This document shows, one piece after another, positions 11,655 to 22,010 of a stretch of DNA of 64,000 nucleotides. The stretch's first letter is position 1. Every line of letters begins with the position of its first letter. Source of the DNA: Alnus glutinosa (lineage: Eukaryota > Streptophyta > Magnoliopsida > Fagales > Betulaceae); assembly GCF_958979055.1 (NCBI RefSeq), contig NC_084891.1, positions 24,637,501-24,701,500 of the forward strand, written 5' to 3'. The position numbers and the translations under genes were made by a program. A model generated the notes under the pieces. That model was given only the letters and a program-made list of their open reading frames with translations. It ran no database searches and was not told the DNA's origin.

Positions 11655-11990
11655 TTTTATCCTCATACCTTCCTGAAGCTTTACCTTCCTGAAGCTTTAT
11701 CTTCTTGAAGCTTTATCTTTCTAAAGCTTTATCTTCCTCTTTATATTCTTGAAGCTTTATCTTCCTGAAGCCTTATCTTCTTGTTTATCTTCCTAAAGCT
11801 TTATCTTTTAGGATCTTTCCTGAATCTTTGTAATTCTGAAGCTCTGTCATCCTGAAGCTTTTTCTTCCTGAAACTTTACCTTCCTGAATCTTTACCTTCA
11901 TGGAGCATTATCTTCTTGAAGGTTTGTCATCCTAAAGCTTTGTCATCCTGAAGTTTTTTCTTTCTCAAGCTTTACCTTACTGAGCTACCC
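11655..11990. repeat. Internal tandem repeat array 2 (CTTCCTGAAGCTTTATCTTC-type)
   Basis: Short degenerate units of ~15-25 bp, each around a CTGAAGCTTTA core containing the palindrome AAGCTT. More than ten units occur, with growing divergence toward the right. A separate block, ATAACTTTAGTCCG...GCGGGCTAAGTCGTTCGAGG, is present three times nearby (about 11068, 11996 and 12098). Confidence 0.75.
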
Positions 11991-12289
11991 TCCATAACTT
12001 TAGTCTGTGACCGCAGGCTAAGTCGTTCGAGGTGGGTAGTTAGGTCGCTGAGCTTTACCTTCCTTTGCAGCAGCTTTATCTTCCCTGGGCTACTCCTCAT
12101 AACTTTAGTCCGCAACCGCGGGCTAAGTCGTTCGAGGCAGATAGTCAGGTACCCTGGGTATCCCTTTTAAGTTTGAGCCTCTTCTTGCGAGATTTCTGCC
12201 TGAGAGCTTGAATCAGCTTTGGTGAATTTTGCCTTTATCTCGGTCTTTGAGGAGCCATATCTTGTGGTGATGAAGCCTTAGATTATTCT

Positions 12290-13065
12290 TATCCTTCGGA
12301 AACCCCCAATCGATGGGTTTCTTCCCTGGGTATCCTTTCCATAACCCTTTCGGCTCGTTCGATGAAGGAAGTCGGGCGGATTCTTCCCTGGGTATCCCTT
12401 CCATAACCCTTTCGAGTTGTTCGAGGAAGGAAGTCGGGCGGATTCTTCCCTTGGTATCCTTATCCTTATCCCTTCGGAAACCCCCAACCGAGGAGTTTCT
12501 TCCCTTTGTATCCTTTCCATAACCCTTTCGGGTTGTTCGAGGAAAGGATTCGGGCGGATTCTTTCCTGAATGTCCTTATCCCTTCGGAAACCCCCAACCG
12601 AGGGGTTTCTTCCCTTTGTATCCTTTCCATGACCCCTTCGGGTTGTCCGAGGAAAGGATTCGGATGAATTCTTATCGGGATATCCTTAACCTTATCCCTT
12701 CGGAAACCCCCCAACCGAAAGGTTTCTTCCATTTGTATCATTTCCATGACCCTTTTGGGTTGTCCGAGGAAAGGGTTCGAGCGGATTCTTATCTGAATAT
12801 CCTTAGACTTATCCCTTCGGAAACCCCCAACCGAGGGGTTTCTTCCTTTTGTATCATTTCCATGACCCTTTCGGGTTGTCCGAGGGAAGGAATCGGGCGG
12901 ATTCTAATCCTCATCCCTTTGGAAACCCCCAACCGAGGGGTTTCTTCCCTTTGCATCTTTTCCATGACCCTTTCGGGTTGTCCGAGGAAAGGACTCGGGC
13001 AGATTCTTTCATGAGCATGCCCACCATAACTCTTTCGAGTTGTTCGAGGGGGGGAGTCAGGTGGA
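12290..13065. repeat. Internal tandem repeat array 3, ~102-117 bp units
   Basis: About six units, starting near 12293, 12470, 12580, 12697, 12814 and 12916. Each contains CCCTTCGGAAACCCCCAACC, then GGTTTCTTCC, then CCCTTTCGGGTTGTCCGAGG and GGGCGGATTCTT. The first unit is longer because part of it is duplicated internally. Open frames across the array arise from the repeat and show no family similarity. Confidence 0.85.
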
Positions 13066-13957
13066 TGTTGTTGTAGCTTGATCATCTTTGGAGAGGTTTG
13101 ATGAAGAAGTGCTTTTACTCTGTTCCGGACTACTGCTTTATTCTTAGCTGAGATCAATTAGTACCTGGGAACTGTCAGTTCTTCCTTGCTCTCGATGTTG
13201 GACTAACTGAGAGACTTTCCTTGTTTTCTCTGCAGGGTTGTCTCCCTGGCTCTCGGTGTTGGACTAACCGAGAGACTTTCCTTATACGATTTGTTGTAGG
13301 GGTTGTCTCCACGTATCTTTTCTGCGAAAAGGATTAACAAAGCACTGCATATACTAAAACCAAATAGCAGAATGCACAGTAGCACCATATATTCTTTTCA
13401 TTCGTCGGGATGATTTTGTGATCCTTTCACTCACGGCAGGAATGGGGCCTCAACACAAGTCTATTTCGCTTAATACAAAAATCCAATTTTTATGAAAGAT
13501 TCGTGATGAAGAGGCAATTTTTATGGGTTGACTTCCAATAAAAAAATTATGGGCTTTCATCAGGATTCATTAAACATGAATTATTGCAATAGCATAAGAG
13601 TTCTATTTTATCAAAATATATATAAAAACCAATATTTATCCTTACTTTAACATAAATCATGTTTGTAAAAGAAGAGTATGAACTTATCTGGTGAATTTGA
13701 TGAAGATGAACCGTCTTACTTGGAGTTCCTTATCTTGCACGTCACTCGATATGGGGCTCTTTGGGAGAGTTCCTCAAACTGGACCCTCGGTTCGGATTGG
13801 TCCCTCGGCACGTGACTGTGCACCTCGGAGGATGGAAAATCTGGAGGGGTCCTCAGAGTGTGCCATTTGGAACTAGAAGCTCGGGCATAGGGTCCTCGGG
13901 ATAGTACCCTTGGAATAATACTCTCGGTATGTGTCATCTCGGTACATACTTTTTGCT

Positions 13958-14156
13958 TCGGTAGAACACCCTCGGGTCTAACTTTTCTCCTCGGTAGAAC
14001 ACTCTTGGATCTATCTTTTCTCCTCGGTAGAACACCCTCGAATCTATCTTTTGTCCTCGGTAAAATATCCTCGGCTCTAATTTTTCTCCTCGGTAGAACA
14101 CTCTCGGATCTATCTTTTGTACTCGGTAAAACACCCTCGGATCTAACTTTTCGAAG
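13958..14156 (-). repeat. Internal tandem repeat array 4, 33-bp units
   Basis: About six units of 33 bp beginning CTCGGTAGAACACCCTCGG on the plus strand. Because 33 is a multiple of three, a minus-strand frame reads an 11-residue repeat such as EGVLPRRKDRS through the whole array, and the same holds in a second frame. Whether it is translated is unknown. It lies in a stretch of minus-strand frames (about 13716-14575) that I could not match to any family. Confidence 0.75.
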
Positions 14157-14268
14157 GGTTGCCACCTAGAAATAAAACACCTCGGAGTATACCCTTTTTT
14201 TTTTTTTGGACACAAATAGGGTGAGCCTTCAGCCTATTGGCTCAGTCTTAATGTCATTCTCTTCTTTT

Positions 14269-15597
14269 CTATTTTTCCTTTGGGCCGTTCTTTTCTTCTC
14301 TTTTTCTACCCTGTGTATGTGTAGGCCTAGATAGCGAACTTCGGTCGTTGGAGTTCTTGAAACCAAACTTGCAAGAAATCATAGCCTGCTTGACAAAAAC
14401 AACATAGGCTTGTCGCCTCGGTTTTCCATTTGCACCGAACGGACCCAATGATTGTGGGTACAACAGCGTTTTCTGGCACCTCTTGCAAAAGCTTGACGTC
14501 ACCCGGATTCACTTCCACATCCTTTTCAACTCCCACCAGTACCGAAGAACCTGTAATGGGCCTCGGTGTCCACATCTACTTCTATTCTCTTCTAGCATCT
14601 TATCCAGCTCTTCTTGCAGTTGCTTCTTTTAATAGTTTTAGTTCTTCCTCATGTTGAAGCCCAAAAATTTGAAACATAACTTTTCAACCTGGAAGTGCTG
14701 CAAGTCAACCATCCAGTCCGTCCCTGTTCTTGCATCTTAAGCATGCTCATCATTTCTTCTTTTGCCAGAACCTCAAGCCATCTTGGATGGAGTTCTCGAA
14801 GCTCGAAACCGCAGAGGATGCTGTAAGTGTACTCACTGCTTGGAAAGAGACCCATCATATATGAAGATGCACGGGAATCTTCGTTGTTCAAAGCTTTGAG
14901 AGTGAAGTCCTCGGACGTGGGCTCTATTTCAATCACAATCGAATCGTCCTCGGCCTATACAGATAGTCTATTGTTTAGTACTTGAGAGAAGTGTCCGTGG
15001 TCTGACATCGATTTCCCATGACCTATGATAGTCAAAGCACACAGGAATATTCCAATCCACATATCTACGAAAAGCTTCAACTGGGTATTATTGAGGCTCA
15101 CCAACCGCGAATTTTGAAGCGTAATACACTGCACAAGTTTAAAGCAGAGGAAGATTTCTGAAAGTCCTAGCTTCATCGAGTAGAGCTGCTTGCCATTACT
15201 TGTATAGCAAGGTGAGTTTTGATATTTCCTCGGCAGTAGCCAGAAATTCCCAATCTCAGGCGCTTCCTATCCACCGAGGTGCAATTCTTGCGGCTCATTC
15301 CTTCCTTGTGAGATGATATAGCCCACTAACCCAATCGAGCCCAAACCGTTTGACCCGAGATCTCTTTTTTCTTCTATGAATGCGTTGTCGCCTTCCTTCC
15401 TCATCTGCTCTCATGGCTACCCCTTCCCCAGCCACAACGGCGGCCTGAAAGGCTCGAGGATCCCTGCGAAGGAGCATTGATTTGGCGCGCTTGGGCGTAG
15501 ATTTGAGGTTTCTCTGATCCTGATCAGTTTTGTTTGAGCCTTTGGATAGCTGGAGAAAAGAGGAGGTGTCTCTAAGGGCGTGAAAGTCTTGTTGCAT
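14269..15597 (-). other. Unassigned short minus-strand frames inside the LTR element
   Basis: Several frames of 77-100 residues (14269-14502, 14327-14575, 14649-14936, 15295-15597) lie in the position where a gag might be expected downstream of the PBS. None shows a zinc knuckle, protease or polymerase motif. They could be remnants of a gag-like leader or chance frames in spacer DNA. I do not assign function. Confidence 0.3.
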
Positions 15598-16641
15598 TGT
15601 AGTATCCGGCCCTATATCCCTATTTTTTTTTTTTTTTTTTTAAATTTTTTTTATTTTTATTTTTTAATCTTGGACCATGAGTCCACGGCCACATATTGGA
15701 TGAGGAAGGACATCGAGGCCGCGGTACTTTCCGGAGCGCTCTAAGCACATGAAGACGCCAATGCCCACTGCGGGCTCTTTTGACCTTTTAGGCATAGTCC
15801 ACGCAGATCTTGTTCCCCAATTACGATTGCAGGTCCTGGGACTGCCCCAATTGTGCAATTTCGGTCCAATCCAACCCTTTTAAACTGAGTTTTTGGGCAC
15901 AAGGCTAACCTCCTTCAATTTCTTTGATCTTCACGTTCAATTGATTCCCCAGGAATCTCCCATTGGTGCACAAAGTCTCGGGTTTGGTCATTATCTTGGA
16001 GGTCCTGTACCTTCTAACCCATCACCCACGATGAACAGGGGCTCATCACGGGCAGTCACTGTTCCGTCGAGATTCCATCCACCATCAACAAAGTCGTCCT
16101 TCGCCTGAAGATCTCCAGAAGAAAACAATACAGTTCGGGGTTCCAATGTTTCACTGTGCGAAGACCCGAAGTGTCAGGGAGTCCACGGGCTCCACGCGGT
16201 CATTATCGGAACCTCTGGGAGTTCGTGGGCTTGATGGAGACCAGTAGATGCAACGAGTCTCAAAGGATTAGTCGATAGCTTCGGGGTCAAAGGAGAGCAT
16301 CCCGAGTTGAACTTTCATGGAGGCGGGGAACTCTGATCTCCTACAGCTTTTTAATGTAGCTTTAGGGGAAGAGCAACGTGGTTGCCTCTTCTTCTTTTCT
16401 TCTTTTGTTTTTTTCTTCTTCTTGACCTATCTTTTCTTCTCTCTTTGATGTAGCTTTTTGGGGCCCGAAGAAACAACACATACTCGGGTTTTCTCTGAGC
16501 ACAAATCAACACCGATTTGGTGTGATTAGATTCAGATATGAGATCACAGAAATCTTTGTCTATTGGCGAAGAGAGATTTTCAAATTTGATTTGATCACGC
16601 AGTCACCGTTGCAGATTTATTTTTGAGAGAACTAAGTCGAG

Positions 16642-16662
16642 TTCCCACAGGCGGCGCCAAAC
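16642..16662 (-). other. Primer binding site of the 8 kb element
   Basis: Minus strand TTTGGCGCCGCCTGTGGGAA directly follows the CCAACA end of the 5' LTR (right copy). The TGGCGCC core is the start of the PBS class seen in plant Gypsy/Tat elements. This fixes the orientation of the element. Confidence 0.75.
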
Positions 16663-17239
16663 TGTTGGTACAGTTTCCGGTACGATGACATGTTGCCTTC
16701 CTTGATATTTGTTCTCCTCGTAATCTGCAAAATAATAAATGGCTCGTCGACTCATGGGGTGCCGATCATACCCCCACTTTGATGCCTAAGTCAGTTCAAA
16801 CTATTTATTTTCTGGAGAGTATCAATAATCTCAGAGCTTAGAGAATCTGCCTGTTAAAAAATACCTGACGTAGTAGTCTTATTTATATGCTCACAGTTCA
16901 CAGTTATAAAACTGCTAGAATACTTGGAGCATATCTGATTAGGAGTATGAGTCCTAGATCACATAGTCTTTAATCTAGATCACATAGTCTTTAATCTTAT
17001 CTTCATAGAATTCGAATTGGGTAGTAGAGTCTAAGATGAATAGGACACTACCTCTTCATCTGATGTAATACTATTATGCACCTTATCCCATATTTGATGG
17101 GATAAAAGTCTTATCTTGATATACTCGGGATATGTGTCTTTTTGGAGATAACAAATAGTCTTGTACTTAGGTCTGATCTGGCTGGGCCGACCCAATGGGC
17201 TCGACCCACGTGTCTTTGGAGCTGATTATTTCTCCAACA
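16663..17239 (-). repeat. 5' LTR of the 8 kb element (right copy)
   Basis: 577 bp, TG...CA, with a TATA box (TATAAATA on the minus strand) at 16880-16887 that would drive element transcription leftward. It carries a private 22-bp direct duplication of GATCACATAGTCTTTAATCT at about 16955-17000. Confidence 0.9.
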
Positions 17240-17244
17240 AATAT

Positions 17245-17814
17245 TGTAATTTATTATATGTATTTTTAATAGAGCTAGTGCGTAATTAACACATATATTT
17301 GTAAAATACATGTGAAAATTACATATTTTAAAAATAAATATCAATTTAATAACACTAAATTTTAAATAAGTTATTGATTTTCTAATGAAGTGGAGGGACG
17401 TAATCGTCTTAATTTAAAATATAAAAGAAAGAAATAAAGAAAATGATATATTAGATTTTGGCACCGACGAGATTTCGGTGGTGGTCGACTGCTTGAACGT
17501 GAAGGTTAACTATATCGTTTAAAAGAGGATCGAAAGCGTTTGCCGTCTTCGGAAAATGAAAAAAAGCGTAAATCATTTTTCGAAATTTACTAAGCAATTT
17601 TGGTCAAACGAAAATAATTTTTCGGTTGACTATTATTTTCACCCCCATCAAATACCGAAAAATTTCGAAATTATTTTTCAGAAATCGTTTTACGCCAAAA
17701 CAAACGAAGCATTAATTGAAAGAGATTGAAATTTCACGTAAATGTTGCTAGTAAAAATGAATTAAGTAAAGCAAGCTCTTTTCGATCTATCTTGTTATCT
17801 GGGCGTGTGAGGCA

Positions 17815-17850
<36 letters not shown>

Positions 17851-17994
17851 ACCTATATATGTGAAACAACCGATCAATTAAAGATCCTAGAGGTATGTTT
17901 CTATGTTTTCTAACAAAAACCATGCACGGTGAATTTGATGTCATTTGATCTTGGCTAGTTTACATGAATTCTGAATTTTATGTAAGTTAGTCTT
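17245..17994. other. Intergenic, with a foldback element and a TG microsatellite
   Basis: 17533-17710 is a ~175 bp element whose ends GCGTTTG and CAAACGAAGC and subterminal GCGTAAATCATTTTTCG / TTTTCAGAAATCGTTTTACG pair as inverted repeats, with an internal CGGTTGAC stretch. 17824-17850 is (TG)n. No gene seen. Confidence 0.6.
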
Positions 17995-18565
17995 TAATTT
18001 TTTTTTTTTTTTTGAAAAAACTTCACTTATAGCCCCTAATCTTTTATCACTTTTAAAATAAGGTACTCAAACTTTTAAAAGTGTCAATTTAGGGTGTCCA
18101 TCTTTCAAATTTTTTTTTTTCAATTTCAACAATTCATTAGATTTTTTCGTTAAATCTTGTCAAAATTCTTAAAATATCCATCTTTTTTTTTTTAGGAAAA
18201 AAAAAAAGAAAAAAATTGTAACAATCAATTTACGTGTTGATCAGAATTTATCAGAATTTGCAAAAATACTCATGCCTGAATCTTTAAAAAAATTTATAAT
18301 TTTTTTTTTTACAAAACATAGGGGCATTTTGGAGAATTTTAATACAATTTAACGAAAAATTTTAATGGCGGATTGAAATTGAAAAAAATTAAAAGATAGA
18401 TATCTTAAATTGACATTTTTTAAAATTTGTGTACTTTATTTCAAAAGCGACTAAAGATAGAAATTATAAATGAAATTTTATCTCTCTTTTTTTTTTTTTC
18501 AATTATTCTCAGCCATTGAGTGGGATTGAATTCAATTTACGTAGGCTAATTTGGCCATTGCTAAG

Positions 18566-18775
18566 TCTGTTTGCCAGCGGAGTTGAATTAGGAATTCTCT
18601 ATTCTTGAGTAGGATTGAATTCTCTATTCTTCTCTACTTTTTTCAAAAATAAATTATATTTTATTTAAGTTTTTAATTTTTTTTAAAATTTTATCTTACA
18701 AAATCAAACTTCGAAATTCGCACAATGAATTAGAATTCAATTCTAATTTCAAAAAATTCAATTCCCAAACACACC
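18566..18775. mobile_element. MITE insertion present only in duplicate copy B
   Basis: 210 bp flanked by AAG on both sides, where copy A has a single AAG in GCTAAGCCATT. The left end TCTGTTTGCCAGCGGAGTTG and right end AATTCCCAAACACACC are loose inverted repeats with the internal GAATTC repeated at both ends. A 3-bp duplication suits PIF/Harbinger-type MITEs but the superfamily is not proven. The internal run AAAAATAAATTATATTTTAT also occurs in a relative at 58042-58205. Confidence 0.7.
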
Positions 18776-19949
18776 AAGCCATTACGTACGTTTGGCTTGG
18801 GTATCTACGTTTTCCAATGACTGGTCACATCAATTGAGACTACCCATTGAGGTTGAATAAACATGTGCGCACCTGGAATATTCAATGACAAACATATGAG
18901 ACCATAATACAAATTCTTCTATCCTTAACTTTTAATTGGTGAAGCTAGGGTCTTACTTGACTTGTGTGGAGCAAAATTTTTGTTTATGTTTGAAATTTAT
19001 CAAACAAAAATAATGCACAAAATAACCTTCCTTCCAGGTGTTCCTGTCATTAAAAAAAAAAAAAAAAAATTCTATGGTTTGGATAATTTCATTGTGAAAT
19101 TCATGCCACGTGCAACCTCTGGCTAGGACGTTAGGTAATTAGGAATCTTTAATTTGTCACGTGCATGCTCTTTTTCCTACAAAGAAATGCAATTAAGTTG
19201 CAGCGCATATTACAACACTTCTAACGAAAGGAAAATGATTAAAATACTCTCAATGTACAACAAGGACACTACACCAATTTACTTGAGTCCTATTTCAATA
19301 TGCCTCGAGGTAATGCCTTTGTTGTGCACTAGCCACTAGGAGTGCATGAGTCACTCTCAAAAAAAATAAAATGTGTAAAAGTTCCACATGAATCAACAAT
19401 TGGTCACAAAAAAAAAAAAAAAAAAAAAAAACAACAACAACAACAATCTGTCAAACAAATCCCACTTATGTAGATCAAGCTTCCGCCAAACTTTTTTTTT
19501 TTTTTTGGTAGAAAAATCAAATGTTCATTGTCTTGCGCAACTTAACAATAAGTCGACCAAATTAATATGATCCAAGTTGGAAAGCTTGGATGATACGAAT
19601 TGAATACCCACATGTTCTTGATAAATTTACAACGAGGGAAATAATTAATTATGATCATAATTACAACTATATGACAAAAAGTCATATTTAATGTCTTGGC
19701 TACAAACCTGGAGATTTTCGAATATACGTACAGTACTAGGCCTATCTGCTTGGCCAATATCTTAACGCAGATGGAGCATGCATCATCTATGGCTCCATTA
19801 TTTATTTTAACCACTCCACATCAATGAAGGTACAAATGAATGCATCTCAGCCAAAGTAAAAATAAATAACAACAACAACAATAATAATAATAAGCAAAAG
19901 CAAATGAAAAAGACAGACAGATCATCGATCAGAGATGAGAGCTTTAGCT

Positions 19950-20723
19950 TTAGTAGTGTTGGTGATGGCCTGGAGGATAAGTGGGAGACCCAGGCACCGC
20001 CGGTTCACGCGGAGAGCCTCCTCCAGCAATCCCATGCAAACCCATAGCGCTAGAACCTACAGCTTCATGAACTTGAATATTATCCTCTACCGGCAGTGTT
20101 ACAGTTTGCTCCCCATAGGGAGCACAAGGGACTTCAGGAAGCATCACTGGCCTCTTCTTCCTCTTTGAGCAGAAGAGACCAGCTAAGAGGAACGCAATGA
20201 ATAAAAAACCGCCTACGGAGACGCAGGCCGCGATGATAGTAGTTCGGTGGCCTCCGGAAGGTGGCGACGCAATTGGTGATGATGGTGGGAGAGATTTGTA
20301 AGGAGGGGGAGGCCAAAAACCTGGCGGGGTACAATCACCGGGAACGGTTGGTGGGGGTGGTGGGTAATGTCCTCGTGGCGGTGTTGCTGTAGTTGGAGGT
20401 GGTTTTGGTGCATTTTTGGGTGGCGTTGATCGAGGTGGCCATGCATTATTTGGAGGTGGAGTTTTTTGGGGTGCTGGAGCTGGAGTATCTGGTTTTGGTG
20501 GTGACCAGCTAGTTGGTGGCGGTGCTTCAGTCGGAGTGGGAGGTTGGATGACCGGTGTAGTTGGTGAAGGTGGGCACGGTGGCTGGTGATGGTCTGGTGG
20601 TGGAGGTGGAGGTGGAGGCGTGATAGGGTTACATGGGACAGGTGATGGCGGAGGCGGTGGAGGCGTGATAGGGTTAAATGGGACAGGTGATGGTGGTGGT
20701 GGAGAGTAGTATGGGTAACTCAT
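19950..20723 (-). CDS. TED7-like proline-rich single-pass membrane protein, copy B (257 aa)
   Basis: Paralogue of the gene at 4387-5487, one exon, with the same MSYPYYSPPPPSP start and the same 33 extra in-frame upstream residues. The proline-rich ectodomain is about 160 residues instead of 256; all His-rich repeats between the PITPPPP region and DHHQPPCPPSPTTP are gone. The helix TTIIAACVSVGGFLFIAFLL (about 161-184) and CSKRKKRP stop-transfer are kept. In the tail, EVPCVEEHEEVHESIATGPYG of copy A has become EVPCAPYG, an in-frame 39-bp loss that removes the acidic VEEHEEVHE block; VEDNIQVHEAV and the C-terminus remain. The frame is intact, so it may be functional with altered partner binding, or an early-stage decaying duplicate. 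Confidence 0.82.
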   Translation of the reverse strand: MSYPYYSPPPPSPVPFNPITPPPPPPSPVPCNPITPPPPPPPPDHHQPPCPPSPTTPVIQPPTPTEAPPPTSWSPPKPDTPAPAPQKTPPPNNAWPPRSTPPKNAPKPPPTTATPPRGHYPPPPPTVPGDCTPPGFWPPPPYKSLPPSSPIASPPSGGHRTTIIAACVSVGGFLFIAFLLAGLFCSKRKKRPVMLPEVPCAPYGEQTVTLPVEDNIQVHEAVGSSAMGLHGIAGGGSPREPAVPGSPTYPPGHHQHY

Positions 20724-21240
20724 CTTCGTGAAGAAATTTTGAAGACACTTATCTATTCTATACAAATAGATTGATAAAATAGCCGTATGCAAGTCCTCTA
20801 TTTGTACTAGTCGGAGCATCAAATCAAAGTCTTCGGTTCCTCAAGTCAATTTGTCAGCCCTACAACATGTCAATTTTTTACACACATCCAGTTTGGGCTT
20901 GCTCTAATCTTAAGATAACGTCGAGTTGTCATTGCATTAAAAATTAAATGACTTTATATCCCCCAAAAAAAAAACATGACTTTTTGAAGGGCACCCTACG
21001 AGTATATATATATATATGTATAGCTAGCCACAGTCCACATGCATGATGGAAATGAGTAAAAAGTTTCAACATTGCAAGCTCATCGATCAAGAGTCAAAAT
21101 ATTCTTTGTTTATCAATCTTATGTCATTGTTTCTAAAAAATTGTACCAAATTGGATATATTATCAGATTTCTTCAGCATGTTTTTGTAAAAGAAAACGAA
21201 AAATCATTTAACAGCTCGTTCTTTGACACACCTTAATTCG
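20724..21240 (-). promoter_or_regulatory. Upstream region of TED7-like copy B
   Basis: Matches 5488-6000 almost base for base, with a shorter AT run and several small indels (for example GCATGATGG). Whatever controls copy A is therefore probably shared by copy B. No motif is assigned with confidence. Confidence 0.4.
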
Positions 21241-22010
21241 CCCACTTGATTGAGTTCTATAACCTATAAATCTTCCGCATTAAATAACTTTTTGTCAATT
21301 ATATGTGTCATTATTTTCTTTTATTCAATTTTTAATTGGATGAGTGTGATTCAATCAAACCAAAGATACAATACAGATCACTAGTTGCTGAACAGCAGAC
21401 TACGTACAAATTAAATTAAAAGAAAACAGATGGACTAGATTTTATATTACGTTTTCTCGTGACATTTCTGCTTCTGATATGGTTGTAGCATGTTCCTCAA
21501 ATCATGTGGCTTAAATCTCATTCGAGTTATTTGAACTAATTAAATTGTGATCGCGTGCAATATTTAGAGCATTAACCATAGATTCGATCGTTTAATTCTC
21601 TGTCAAACCCCATTCTTCGTAGCTAGAGATCGAAGTACTTGGAGGTACTGCATGCCACATCCAAGAAAGCTCGAATTCGAAATTCTATATTCATGCACGA
21701 CAGTAAGCTTTGTTAAGAGAAAATAAAAAAAGATTGAGAACATCTATAAAAATAAAATTAAAAAAGAAAAAAAAAAGATTGAGAAGAATGAAGTTTTCAC
21801 GTTTTTCAAAAGGCGTCAGTTTACTTTTCACATAGAAGTTGTTATTTTACAGAGTACACTAATGAAAGAGGCAGGCATGATGAGCATGGGATAGCATGAC
21901 TTTTTGAGTCAATAGGTTGTACAAGTTTTGGTCTGACTTCAGACAGTAGTTTAATAAAGAAAACATGTTTATGTGCAATTATTTGTTATTTGTACTTTCG
22001 CCCCTATTTT

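Larger units (their letters stand above)
9175..17244 (-). mobile_element. LTR retrotransposon, complete structure, probably non-autonomous Ty3/Gypsy (Tat-like)
   Basis: Two direct LTRs (9180-9751 and 16663-17239) begin TGTTGG and end CCAACA, and both sides carry the 5-bp target duplication AATAT (9175-9179 and 17240-17244). The element is on the minus strand. Its PBS abuts the right LTR (TTTGGCGCCGCCTGTGGGAA on the minus strand, a pattern common in Tat-type Gypsy elements), and a purine tract ending GGGGGG abuts the left LTR. The 6.9 kb interior has no recognisable gag, protease, reverse transcriptase, RNase H or integrase. It is filled by several tandem-repeat arrays and short minus-strand frames. 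It would need proteins from a relative to move. Lineage is inferred from the PBS and LTR ends only. Confidence 0.88.
17995..22010. repeat. Segmental duplication, copy B
   Basis: Second copy of 2543-6743, same orientation. It includes its own foldback element (17995-18510), the TED7-like gene copy and the block to the CGCCCCTATTTT at about 22000. The offset is ~15.4-15.6 kb. Differences are mostly single bases plus clean indels, including a deletion within the gene's proline-rich region and a 39-bp in-frame deletion in the tail. Confidence 0.9.

Noticed and set aside
12213..13157. Multiple overlapping frames of 60-130 residues as protein genes
   Set aside because: All are produced by the ~107-bp repeat array, open in several frames on both strands, with no family signature.
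12290..14156. CRISPR-like array
   Set aside because: Plant nuclear context, variable unit length and no distinct spacers; these are retroelement tandem repeats.
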